Positions 23,857-34,570 of a stretch of DNA of 64,000 nt are shown here, piece by piece; positions within the stretch are counted from its first letter, which is position 1; every line of letters begins with the position of its first letter. Source of the stretch: Pegea sp. RAD2-039 (lineage: Eukaryota; Chordata; Thaliacea; Salpida; Salpidae). The stretch lies in the NCBI GenBank assembly GCA_034620365.1, contig JAQGEQ010000058.1, positions 62,001 to 126,000 on the forward strand, written 5' to 3'. The position numbers were made by a program, and so were the translations under genes. The notes under the pieces are model-generated. The model was not told the DNA's origin. It saw nothing but the letters and a program-made list of their open reading frames with translations, and did no database searches.

Positions 23857-24941
23857 CAGAGAAAGTAAGCTACAAGTAAAAAAGAGGTTAGAAAACCTTC
23901 TAAATTCAATTAAGCATCAACACATTATAGAGTATGTGCGCTTTTGACAATTTCAATTTCATCTCCTTAGTTTATAGTCGAACAAGCTAATAGATGAAAA
24001 AGCTGAAACTATTTACCTTTATTTAGTTTCGGAGCCTTATTCATGATTTAATGCACTTTTATGTTTCAGATATTAAATGTCAAACTTCAAATTTGTTAAA
24101 TGAGCAATTAATGTTTTGCCGAAATAATTTTCTATAAATACATTACTGATGATCAATCTATAAAATACTTTAAAATGTTTTTCTATTTTAAGAAAGTCTA
24201 TGTGAAAAGTCTTCTAAATCAATTCTCGTTGACAAGATGCTACTAATAATTAAAAATCTGACTTAAAATCTTAACGTAATAAAATTCTTATAAAATTTTT
24301 CAATATTATTAGTTTACTTCACACCAAATTCACAAATCTTTCAAGACATACAAATTTATTATCATTTGAAATAAATAAAATTTAGACAATTTTGTTAACA
24401 AGTGATATATAATGCTGCCAGCTTCTTTTTTCACTTAACTTGATACTTTTTGCTAATTAATTTTTTTACTTATGCTTCAATAGAGTTCTCTTTTCTACAC
24501 TCTTTTCTATACTAACTATAATAATGACTTTTACAACATCCTTCAGCAGTCGTTTGATTTTTCTTCTATAGGAGCAGAATAGTTTGTCTTCTAAAACCAT
24601 GCATTGAATAAAACAAATAAATTGAAAAAAAAAATTAATAAAAACTTGAGCTTTTGCGGAAGAAAAATTACCAACAAAACATTTCTCTGTTAGTGGAACT
24701 TACTTTTAATTTTTAATGTTTAGTTTTCTTTCTAAAAGGTATTTCATTTCTGTTATTTTACTTTATATACTACAGTAATTTTCTTATAAACTTAATCAAA
24801 CATTTTTTAATTATAAAGATAATATACAAGTTACAACAGTTAGCATTTTTATAAAGTATAAAGTCTTGATAAAAAGTATAAATTTACAATTGTTAGTAAA
24901 TAACTACTGTAAGTAAATATTTTGTAGAGGATTTCGCTTGT
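23857..24941. other. intergenic DNA within arm B
   Basis: AT-rich, matched in the right arm (42207-43276). A ~75-base piece around 23880-23950 also occurs a third time at about 60915-60990. No gene seen. Confidence 0.5.
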
Positions 24942-27480
24942 TTAACAAGTATCAAAATAATAATCAGTTTTTTCGGAATAAACGTCGATGTATAACTTAT
25001 TTAGCTTCCTCCATAGTTGCTGATCTCGCTTCCAAATATTTTGTACATATGTTCGATCTAAAATCATTAATAAACATTTAGTAAATAACTGATAACAAGT
25101 AGAAACTATTTAAAAAAAAATATTTTTCAATTACCAATGTAATCGTGGTCGATGCAATAACAGATTTGACATCCACCGAAAGAGATGTAACAACATTTTT
25201 CTGATGATTTACAACTGATGCCATCATCATTATCACATTTAGGAAGTTTAAAATCACTATCTTCAGGACTAAAAATTTTGTTATGAAAAATAAAAAAGTT
25301 AAAATTTTGAAAAAAAGTTTTTAAATTTACATTTTGTCTGCAAATTCTTTTAAAAACACTTCCAACATATTAACTCTCCAACTAGAATAATCACAAGACC
25401 ATGCTCGGCGACGTCCACATTTAGATGAATCATCATAAAATCTTGAACAATTGAAGTCAACTGTTCTATGTTCACTAAGAGGTGGACATTCTTAAAAACA
25501 GATTATAATGAATTTAACTTGTCTTTAAACATTAAGATTGAAGGTAATACTCGAAGATAATGAAGTATAAGTTGTTGTTTCAGCTGTTGTTTCAACCACA
25601 GTTGTTGGCAGCTGAGTTATTGGTAGCTGAGTTGTTGATGGCTCAGTTGTTGATGGCTTAGTTGTTGGTAGCTGAGTTGTTAGTAGCTGAGTTGTTAGTA
25701 GCTGAGTTGTTGGTGGCTTAGTTGTTGGTAGCTGAGTTGTTGGCAGCTGAGTTGTTGGTTCCTTATTTGTTGGTAGCCGAGTTGTTGGTAGCTGAGTTGT
25801 TGGTAGCTGAGTTGTTGGTGGCTGAGTTGTTGGTGGCTGAGTTGTTGGTGGCTTAGTTGTTGGTGGCTGAGTTGTTGGTAGCTGAGTTGTTGGTGGCTGA
25901 GTTGTTGGTAGCTGAGTTGTTGGTAGCTGAGTTGTTGGTGGCTTAGTTGTTGGTAGCTGAGTTGTTGGCAGCTGAGTTGTTGGTTCCTTATTTGTTGGTA
26001 GCTGAGTTGTTGGTAGCTGAGTTGTTGGTAGCTGAGTTGTTGGTGGCTGAGTTGTTGGTAGCTGAGTTGTTGGTGGCTGAGTTGTTGGTGGCTGAGTTGT
26101 TGGTGGCTTAGTTGTTGGTGGCTGAGTTGTTGGTAGCTGAGTTGTTGGTGGCTGAGTTGTTGGTAGCTGAGTTGTTGGTAGCTGAGTTGTTGGTGGCTTA
26201 GTTGTTGGTAGCTGAGTTGTTGGCAGCTGAGTTGTTGGTTCCTTATTTGTTGGTAGCTGAGTTGTTGGTAGCTGAGTTGTTGGTAGCTGAGTTGTTGGTG
26301 GCTGAGTTGTTGGTAGCTGAGTTGTTGGTGGCTGAGTTGTTGGTAGCTGAGTTGTTGGTGGCTGAGTTGTTGGTGGCTGAGTTGTTGGTGGCTTAGTTGT
26401 TGGTGGCTGAGTTGTTGGTAGCTGAGTTGTTGGTGGCTGAGTTGTTGGTAGCTGAGTTGTTGGTAGCTGAGTTGTTGGTGGCTTAGTTGTTGGTAGCTGA
26501 GTTGTTGGCAGCTGAGTTGTTGGTTCCTTATTTGTTGGTAGCTGAGTTGTTGGTAGCTGAGTTGTTGGTAGCTGAGTTGTTGGTGGCTGAGTTGTTGGTA
26601 GCTGAGTTGTTGGTGGCTGAGTTGTTGGTGGCTCAGTTGTTGATGGCTTAGTTGTTGGTGGCTCAGTTGTTGGTGGCTGAGTTGTTGATTGCTGAATTGT
26701 TGAATTAATATTACAAAGATCTTCAGAACAGATGCTTTGTGAGCAAGTTGTTATGTCTTCTAATTCACAAAGGGACGGATCGCCGAAATCATCGTCTATC
26801 TTGACACAGTTTGCTACATAAGCTGTGTATGGTTCTGCAATTGAGATAAAACAATTACATTTGATCAGCAAACTTATACTTATTAATTAAGTTCTAGAAA
26901 TGAATATTAATATTTTATAACGCTTTCTTAAAAGTTATCAAATAGTAAACTTAGAGTTAAAGTTTGTTTATTTACAAATTTTTGAGATTATATTCTTTGT
27001 TCGTACCAATAAGGCGTGTATATGTAGTAAAGTAGCAAGATGTGGATTCAGGACAGTCAGCCTCACCACTTTCAAGTAGAACTACTTTTTCTGTCGTTTC
27101 TTCTATATAACCACGATACACTACACATTTGATTCCATCTAAATTAAGAAATATTTACTTTAAAGTCGTTATTAAGTATTCATAATGTAGATTAATAAAT
27201 ATTGAAAAACTTCTATTTTCAGTATTATTATACTATTTGTGAGAAAATATGTTTGCAAGAGGTTCTCTTTTCAAGCATACTACTTCGCGTTTATTATAAT
27301 AAAAAAATAAACTTCCATATATGAGATCCTTCAAATAAAAAAAAAACTATAAACTTTAATAAAGAAATAATTGTAAAAAATTTTCAAACATTATTAACAA
27401 TAAATTATTCGAATATTTTCACCTGCAGTATTCACAGCATAAATAAAAACCGTTACCAAAGCTATTACAATAGACTTCAT
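24942..27480 (-). CDS. secreted Ly6/uPAR-like protein with long Thr/Pro repeat (left copy)
   Basis: Six exons on the minus strand: 27423-27480, 27007-27138, 25551-26834, 25331-25490, 25135-25268 and 24942-25057, all with GT/AG borders and matching phases, 627 residues. The N-terminus MKSIVIALVTVFIYAVNTA is a signal peptide. Exon 2 and the start of exon 3 form a Cys-rich domain (CVVYRGY, ADCPESTSCYF, CSQSICSEDLCN) of the Ly6/uPAR three-finger type, ending in the typical Cys-Asn. Exon 3 then codes for about 70 five-residue units of the TTQLP/TTQPP type, a mucin-like, probably O-glycosylated stalk. A second Cys-rich tail follows (CSRFYDDSSKCGRRRAWSC, CKSSEKCCYISFGGCQICYC). There is no membrane segment or GPI-type tail, so secretion or a matrix role is likely; the exact function is unknown. 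Its mirror copy at 40629-42206 has the same exons. The longest exon alone could also be read past the donor to a stop at 25525, but the spliced frame keeps the cysteines. Confidence 0.8.
25594..26700. repeat. 15-bp coding minisatellite with higher-order units
   Basis: Tandem 15-bp unit (plus strand gttgttggtagctga and close variants). A variant with TTCCTTATTTGTTGG (residues NKEP) recurs at about 25760, 25985, 26241 and 26526, giving higher-order blocks of about 225, 255 and 285 bp, i.e. 15, 17 and 19 units. The right copy has only about 9 units and no NKEP variant. Confidence 0.85.
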
Positions 27481-29017
27481 TCTATCAAATCCTGCAAAAT
27501 CTTTTAAATGTTTAAGTTGAAGTCTTTCAAAATAAAGTTTAAAATCAAGTTCCACCACTAAGAATATTTAGAAATTAAAGAAATTGAAATAAAAAAGAAA
27601 CCTGTATTATATCTAAATAGTATCTAAAATTAACTATTGTAAGATTAAAATAGAAGCCTTGTATTTATTAGAAAACAATCCTTTAATAACTAATTATACA
27701 AATTTTATGGAAAAAAATTTAGATTCAAAAACTTCATACTTACATAAAAGTATTTTTAACTTATTTCAAAACTAAAATTCTAAAACAAAATATCACAATA
27801 TTTCTTTTAAATGCATTTCTTACATGAAACTTTGAAAAAATCTACTGATAATTTTCACTTTTAAAACTTCTATGTTTTAAAGTTCTAATTACATGCAACT
27901 ACTTACTTATTTAATGTCTACGCTTTAAGTCAGGTTTTATCTAGCATTGTTAGTTCTACAAATAAATATTTGAAAAATAAATCTTTTATTAAACAACTTA
28001 TTTTATCGAGCTTGTCTTTAACTACTGCAAATTTGACTTGAATCTACTTGGTGAATTGATTTTACTGAATATAACTGAATTTGTATCATTGTAAATATTC
28101 GTACTAGATTCATACTTTTAGCTACTTTCTTTTTACAACAATGATTAGACCATGCTTACTTTTTATAGTGAAATTACCTTTTTTCTTTTTTATTATTATG
28201 TTTTGTAATAGATAAAAAAAGACTTTCTTAATAAAGATAAAAAATAAAAAAAAATAAAATTTGTTTTGTTAGATCTTATTTCATGTAAGATCATAAAAAC
28301 GATTTTAAAGGTTAATTTCAATCTTACAAAGATTATTAAACACTCCTATAAGTTTCATGCTTCAAATACTTCAAGTAAATAAATATTCCATTCTACACTT
28401 TTTTACTTTCTCAATAAACAAAATTCCCTTATAGTTATTTTGAATATCAGAAAGTATTGAGTTTTTTATTGTTAAAATGTTATTCTAAATTCTACAAATA
28501 AAATTCTATATTTGAATTTTGCTTTTATCGAGTATGTAAAGATTTTAGTAAATTGTGTATCTTAATCTGGGAAGAGACGCAAGAATTTAATCGTTATGAA
28601 AACCACGAGGAACAACAACTTCGATTTTAACTAAAAATTTGCGATGAATAACAATGATGCAAGATTTCACTATTTACTTAAAATGTTGATTATTTATTAA
28701 TAATTATTCAATCAATTAATTTTAGTTGGCTTTTTACATGTTTGTACAAAAAACCACTTTAGAAAAAAAAAACATTTAGACGAGTAGCATTGCTTGTAAA
28801 TTTTCTGTCATCAATCAATACGTAAACTTAGAAGTCTGATATCTCTGTACAAAATTGAATAGTAACAATAGATTTTGTGCATGAATGATTCCTATTCATC
28901 TGTAAAAGGTTGTAGTAAATGCTATTAATAACAACTTAAGAAAAAAAAACATTAAAAAGAATATATTGAATTTTTTTTTTAATTAGAATTATAATAACAT
29001 CAAAAAAAACAAAAATT
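27481..29017. other. upstream DNA of the Ly6/mucin gene, arm B
   Basis: Matched in the right arm at about 39150-40628. No other gene seen. Both copies share long upstream sequence, so promoters were duplicated with the genes. Confidence 0.5.
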
Positions 29018-29095
29018 TACAGTTTAGAAATGGCAATGTTGGCAATATTATAACAGATCAACTTCTGCTTGAACAACGCAAGCGATTCTGACATG
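29018..29095 (-). mobile_element. LINE 3'-end fragment inside arm B
   Basis: Reverse complement of about 51245-51330 of the LINE (caatgttggcaat and the gaacaacgcaagcga block). It lies in a ~300-bp insert absent from the right arm; the insert also repeats ~60 bases of its flank (28880-28940 again at 29235-29290). Confidence 0.7.
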
Positions 29096-29504
29096 AAACT
29101 AAATATAAAAAATAAAATGATATTAAATTGTGTAATCTAGGCTGGGAGGAAATGAGAATCTAATCCTTATAAAATAATGACGAACAAAAACTTTGATTGT
29201 AACCAAAAATGCTCATATTAACAACTTATTTTGTGCATGAATAATTTCTATTCATCTGTGAAAGGTTACAGCTAATGCTATTAATATAAACATTCGAAAT
29301 AAAACATTAAAAAGAATTTATAAAATGTGTTTTGAAATTATTCGACCTTTATTAAATATAGCATAAATTTCGACAAATTTCTTCTACTAAATTAAAACTC
29401 GATTTTCAGCTCATACAATTTATTAAAGGTTTTTAAAATAAAACCTATCAGAGACAAGTTTTAATTTGATTCAATTTTAGAATATTTAAATTTCTTAACA
29501 TTTC

Positions 29505-29812
29505 TTAATCAATTTAGTACTTTTGAAAATCTTGAAAAAACCCGTCAAAATAAATCTTTTCTACAAAAATTCAAAATAGTTCTTAAATATCGATTTCTTC
29601 GCAATTTTTTCAATTAAAGACATTGATAAAAACTTGCTGAAAAATAAATTCTTGCCGTTAACTGAACCATTATTAATGAAATAATGAACCAATTACATAA
29701 AAATCCAAGTTTTTATTTTTAAGATAATTACTTAAAAGAATGTTTTTGATATTTTAATTACAGAAAATTTCTTTAAAGTGCTCTAAAGTTAATTAATTAA
29801 TTTGTTCTATTT
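29505..29812. repeat. third partial copy of segment A
   Basis: Direct match to about 35065-35355 and inverted match to about 21780-22080, including the block ttgccgttaactgaacca. So part of segment A exists three times in the window. Confidence 0.75.
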
Positions 29813-29989
29813 AATACAATTAGAAAATTTGTGATAAATGTATTGAATAATTATCTTCACGTTTTGCTGCTGTGACTTCACTAGTTCTTATTCTAAATTG
29901 AATAAAATGTTTTTATAAAATAAATTATAACGAAGAAAATTGATTAATAATTTACTAAACTTGAGAAAAATTTAGGTTTTTACCTTATG

Positions 29990-30856
29990 AAGGAATTTAA
30001 CTTTGTAAGATAATTGTTTTTTCATATTTTGACAGCATTTATCGCTTTCCTATTCATAGTTTTCCTCATCTACTAACATAACTGAAATCTTAGTTCTTTC
30101 TAGTTTTATCTTAGTTTTTATATCTCTTTTTTATCAAAAATTTTGAGGTCTCTGGATACCTTTAAAAAACCGTCTTCGTTCTTCCTGATATATTTTATTT
30201 CTTTCAAAATCACATCTTCTTGAGCAATTGAAACTATTTTTGTCTTCCTAATTTTCTCTTTTTCTCTTTCAGATATTAAAACTGATCTATTAGTTGTCCC
30301 TTTTTTTCTTTCTTCTGACTGATAGTATTCTGCTCTTTGCTCTTATTTTTTGCCTCCAACTATTTGATTTGCTATTACAAATCAAACTCCAAATTTCCTT
30401 CTGATCTTTAAGATTTATTTACAGATTCTCACAAAAATCATCTAAACTCAAATTGATGCACAGTTTTTTATCATCGCCGTCGACGGCTTTGTCTTGCACA
30501 ATTTCTTTAAAATCTTAAATTTCAGTACTCCACGTTTCAGTTAGTTCTTCTTTCTCGTCTTTTCTTTCCACTTTTTTATCTTCTTCGCTTGATTTCTTTA
30601 TTTCAAACAACTGTTAATTGACTTCTGTGTCCACCTTAATTTGTTTTGTAATGGAATTTTCTACCATTTTACAACTTCTTCCATTTTCTTTTAAATTCAT
30701 TCCTTTTTCAACTTTATCTTTAGCAACGAAATCATTTTCGTGTCTATCATACTTCAATCTTTTAATAATGTAATCAATAACCTCTATGTTATCATAGATG
30801 ACAATAAAAGTACAGGCAATACAAACCATTTCAAGAGTGACAAAAGTTGAAATCAC
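29990..30856 (-). pseudogene. Lys/Glu-rich protein relic
   Basis: On the minus strand one reading frame keeps a coding look for nearly 290 codons. It begins with an N-terminal hydrophobic segment (MVCIACTFIVIYDN), then runs into strongly charged sequence (KKSSEEDKKVERKDEKEEL, AVDGDDKKLCINLSLDDF, ISEREKEKIRKTK). It is cut by several in-frame TAA codons, the first at 30614. The first 80 codons (30614-30856) are still open. I do not recognise a family; charge bias alone can mislead, so this may be a relic or simple-sequence DNA. It lies in left-arm DNA without a right-arm counterpart. Confidence 0.35.
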
Positions 30857-32020
30857 AATGTTATTTTAGCAAACTATAGCTTTCATTATACTCAAAGGTG
30901 TTTATTAGTATCAGTAAATTTTTATATACTTACAAAAAGTTTTTTTAGAACTCGTTTTGATCTATCATAGCTTCTATAAGGTTAAATTACTAGAGCTACA
31001 TTCTAAAAATGTTCCTTCAAACTATTTATGAGGTTTTTTACATCTTACATGAAATTTTATTTTGACTATATTTGATTAATTTTATATTTTTCAATTCAAT
31101 CAAAAGTAACTATAAGCAGTTAATAATAAACCAATACTTAAAACTAATCTTACATCAAAATATTTCCAAAGATCAAAACACCCATTTTAGTCTAAGTTTT
31201 TTCTAACTTTAATTTACATTATTTTGAAAATCATAAACAAGTTCAAGTTTTGTTGAATTTTTTTTTCGTCAGTTAGTTATTAACAAATGTTATAAAATTT
31301 GTTTTGAAAGCTTTATTGAATGAAAATTCGTCAAATAAAATTTTATTTTTGTTTTAAATAGTATATCTTAACCAAAAAACGTTTGTAATAGTTAAAATAT
31401 TAATAAAGTTATTAATTTATTAAAAATATTTTTGGAATAATTATCTAATAATCTATTTTGAAATATTTTTTATTTATTTAACATTAAAGCTGTCAAAATA
31501 AACTATTAACTTAATAATTGTGCCTTAATTAACATTTTTAAAGTATTTAAAGTAAATTTAATTAATTAAAATATTTTATTTTTATTTATTAAATTTTTTG
31601 TCGCTTATTTAACTTGTTATATGATTAATTGTTTTTAAATAAATATCAAAACTTTTCTTAATTTTATTTTTTTGTACTTTTTGGTTTTTGTTATTTTGTT
31701 GAAACAGTTTTCTTTCATTTACAAGTTTATTGAGAAATTTGTTTATTACAATTTGTATATAAACTTTTTAACAAGAACTTTAACAGAATTTATATTTATA
31801 CTTGAAATTTTAGCATTTCAAATATTAAAAGGAATTATATAAACATTTATGTCTACTACTTTTTCCTTTTTCTTTATTAAAATCTATACTTTTAACTTTA
31901 GAATATAGAATGATATAAGATTATATTTTGATAACAATTTTCTAGAAAAATTTTGCAAATTCTTTTATTTATTTTCATTGGACCAATTTTGTTTTATTTA
32001 TTATTTAGTTTTATCATTTC
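30857..32020. other. AT-rich DNA at the inner end of the left arm
   Basis: No gene seen. 31380-31675 is the last stretch with an inverted match (37995-38310). Confidence 0.45.
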
Positions 32021-32211
32021 ATGGCTTTAAAACTGATAGATCAAAGCCTTGCTTATATTCCAAATATATTAGCTTATAACCATTCATTAAAAACTAAAAA
32101 CTGTTATGTAAGTTTTATTTCATCAATAACCATTTTAATTATTTAATTTTTTAGTGTATAAATATTTAGGGTATTTAGATAAATTGAAGACAAAAAAAAA
32201 TTTACTGGATT

Positions 32212-33330
32212 ATGTCACAACTTATTGCTGATAATGTTGATATAGCTTGTTACTATGCAACCAAACATTCATGGAGAGGAAAGTAATTATTTGTTTATAT
32301 CAGTTTATAAGACTTTATGTAAAACTTAACATCATAATTAAAGAAGTCATTATTTACAGTTTTATAGAATATTTATATGTATAAAAAATGCTTATTTTAT
32401 TAACACTTTTGTAAATATTTGTTAAATATATATCCCTGCCTCTGCAGTGTTCCTATTTTTTACCTTATTGATGTTAAACTATGGTACTTGTGAGCTTTCA
32501 TTATAGTCATATGGTTCTGTGATTACCTTAAAAACTAATTTGTTTTGTTATCTGCAGCCATGTATTAATGTTAAGTAAATAAATAAATTTCAGATTTTAA
32601 AATATATTTTGTTTTTAGATATAAAATGTTATTTGCAGTTGGAACAAAAACTGCTATTACATATAACCCAAGTTCTTTAGATATAACTAACCAAGTAACT
32701 TCAGTTTTCTGATATATATTTGTTTATTTGATTTATATAAACATATTTACATAACTTATGAATATAGTATCAATGTATAAATAATTTTTATAAAACTTCT
32801 TTTTACTTCTAATAATTCATTTTAAAATTTTTGAATGTATAACTTATTAAATGTAGTTTCAATTAAATTTTCACATTGTAATTTAGATTCATTGTAATAA
32901 TATTTAATTAATGCATTTAAACAAATAAAAATAGAACAACCTTCTTTAACATATTATTTAATTTGGGTTTATTTTAATGAATTTTTAAATTTCATTTTTT
33001 AGTGGTCCTATAATGACTTTACTGGCATCTCACCTGATAGTAAACCAAATAATAATAAGTTTATAATATCCTTGCGAAAACTGGTTGGAAAAACAAAACC
33101 ATGAAATTTTCATGTGAATACAGGAAGAATGTGATCACTGAGACACTAGTAAGTACATTTTCATCTTAAAAGTAAATGTCCCGATTGTTCTAGAGGTATT
33201 TATCATCAGTTTTGATTTGATAAAGAAATTTCTGTTGTAGGTTGCAGCTGTATCTATTCGCCAAATACACCCATCATCAAACAAAGTCTTGTCTGCTTAT
33301 GATTATATGGATATACAGATTTTTTCTGAG
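32212..33330 (+). pseudogene. DNAJC13: 5' exons of DNAJC13 / RME-8, broken
   Basis: Four exon-like blocks match the N-terminus of the endosomal J-domain protein DNAJC13. 32212-32282 reads ADNVDIACYYATKHSWRGK, about 32618-32694 reads YKMLFAVGTKTAITYNPSSL, 33003-33148 reads WSYNDFTGISPD then KFSCEYRKNVITETL, and 33241-33330 reads SSNKVLSAYDYMDIQ. The first junctions are in phase. Block 3 has a stop (KTKP-stop) and continues in another frame, and the stretch between blocks 3 and 4 lacks part of the family sequence. The family protein is about 2,200 residues; nothing downstream continues it. It is therefore a truncated relic of a gene whose product works with Hsc70 in endosome sorting. An upstream ATG exon at 32021-32107 has a good donor but no resemblance to DNAJC13. 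Confidence 0.8.
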
Positions 33331-33403
33331 GTAAAAAAATATTTCAATTTGATTAAAACTATCTCAGCTTGATAACATTTATATTTATAATTCAGCAAAC
33401 TAT

Positions 33404-33770
33404 TTTGATGGTTGAAGATGCTGAAGACTCATTTGTTTCTAGTACCTTGACTTGTAAAAACTCCTCGACCACCAACACCAATTCAATAATAACTTATCTT
33501 ACAAACAAATCTTGTGTTTGGTGGTTGAAGGTGCTGAGGACTCACTTGCTTTTAGCACCTTGACTTGTAAAATCTCCTCGACTACCATCACCAAGTAAAT
33601 AATAACTTGTCTTACAAACAAATCTTGTGCTTAGTGGCTGAAGGTGCTTAAAACTCACTTGCTTCTAGCACCTTAACTTGTAAAAACTCCTCGACTACCA
33701 ACACCAAGTCAATAATAACTTGTCTTACAAACAAATCTTGTGTTTGGTGGTTGAAGGTGCTTCTTGTGTG
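33404..33770 (+). repeat. 113-bp tandem repeat, about 3.2 copies
   Basis: The landmark ggttgaag (ggctgaag in one copy) recurs at 33410, 33523, 33636 and 33749, exactly 113 bp apart. Each unit contains ctcctcgactacca and tcttacaaacaaatcttgtg. The period is not a multiple of three. Confidence 0.9.
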
Positions 33771-33828
33771 TATGCTGTTCAAAGTTGATTTTTGTAAATT
33801 GAAGTAAAATAAATCTTTTTGCGTTTAG

Positions 33829-34380
33829 AGAACGCAGGGAGCGAGAAGTTGCCCTGAATCAGTTGAAAGCTCTCGCTGAAGAGAAGAAAGCCCAAGCTGT
33901 AAGAGTCGAACGCAGGGTTAGAAATTTACTACTTTTCTGTTTCTATTTATAGAATATTTTCTAGCTTCAAAGAGCACAAGCTCAAGAACAAAAGACGCTT
34001 GGAGATCCATCTAAACATCAAATGACTGAAGAAGATAAAGAGAAGAAGATTTCGTCTTATGAAGAAGCGTTTTTGTGTATTAAGAGCGACTGGAGTCTCA
34101 GGGATTCAGGTTTTATTTCATGAGAGTTGATTTAAAACTCACAGATTTTATTTTAGGGGGTTGTGGCGAGATTCCGTTCTTAAGGAGAGACACAAAATCA
34201 TCTTGAAGAGCTGAAAAGGGAAAATTTTACGCAAATCCGACGGATGCAGGAAGATAAGTTGAAGCTGCAACAGGAGTTTGAGGAAATGAAATATTCCGGA
34301 AAAGCCTAACTTTCCAAGTGATTCATTCATCGAAATTTCAAAAAAAAATAATTTCGTTGTTAATAGTGAGCAGAGAACAT
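33829..34380 (+). pseudogene. ODAD3/CCDC151-like coiled-coil gene fragment
   Basis: Three blocks with splice-like borders: about 33830-33916 (EREVALNQLKALAEEKKAQA), 33965-34109 (LGDPSKHQMTEEDKEKKISS, YEEAFLCIK) and 34157 to about 34380 (VVARFRS-stop-GETQNHLEELK, LQQEFEEMKYSGKA-stop). Phases fit across the blocks. The pattern YEEAF..IK, GETQ.HLE.LK and EFEEMKYSG is that of outer-dynein-arm docking proteins, closest from memory to ODAD3/CCDC151, needed for motile cilia. Two in-frame TAA codons and the loss of both ends show a dead fragment. The last block runs straight into the right inverted-repeat arm. Confidence 0.7.
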
Positions 34381-34439
34381 TGTAGATTTGTAGAAAATGT
34401 ATGCGACATTCTCTAATACTCATTTGAAGAAATTGTTCC

Positions 34440-34570
34440 ATCTTCTACCTTTCTTTAATTTTTTAATGGTTTGCGATGCACTCTTTAATTCTTTCAATTT
34501 ACTTTTGTAAGCTTGTGAGCCTAGGTTACCTGGTTAGTGACTAGTAAGAGAGTTTTTTATACACGAAAAA
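34440..34570 (-). repeat. ~125-bp dispersed repeat, copy 2
   Basis: Reverse complement of 22560-22690, with a few base changes. Confidence 0.75.

Larger units (their letters stand above)
23683..31675. repeat. inverted-repeat arm, left segment B
   Basis: Reverse complement of about 37995-43455, with the Ly6/mucin gene inside. It is interrupted on the left by an insert at about 28940-29235 (with a LINE tail) and by extra DNA at about 29500-31380. The outermost part (31380-31675) again matches 37995-38310. Confidence 0.8.

Noticed and set aside
25525..25550. Reading the Thr/Pro exon straight to its own stop (end NLNV)
   Set aside because: Using the GT donor at 25550 restores a frame with many cysteines shared by both gene copies; the unspliced end leaves the next four conserved exon borders unexplained. 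It could still be a minor form.
26202..26396. Open frame of repeated AELLV on the plus strand
   Set aside because: It is the antisense of the 15-bp Thr/Pro coding repeat; repeats of this kind stay open in several frames.
32021..32107. ATG exon with good donor before the DNAJC13 blocks
   Set aside because: No resemblance to DNAJC13 and the next block has its own ATG aligned to the family start; left as a possible exon only.
33369..33563. Open frame through the 113-bp repeat
   Set aside because: The period is not a multiple of three and the frame is lost in the next unit.
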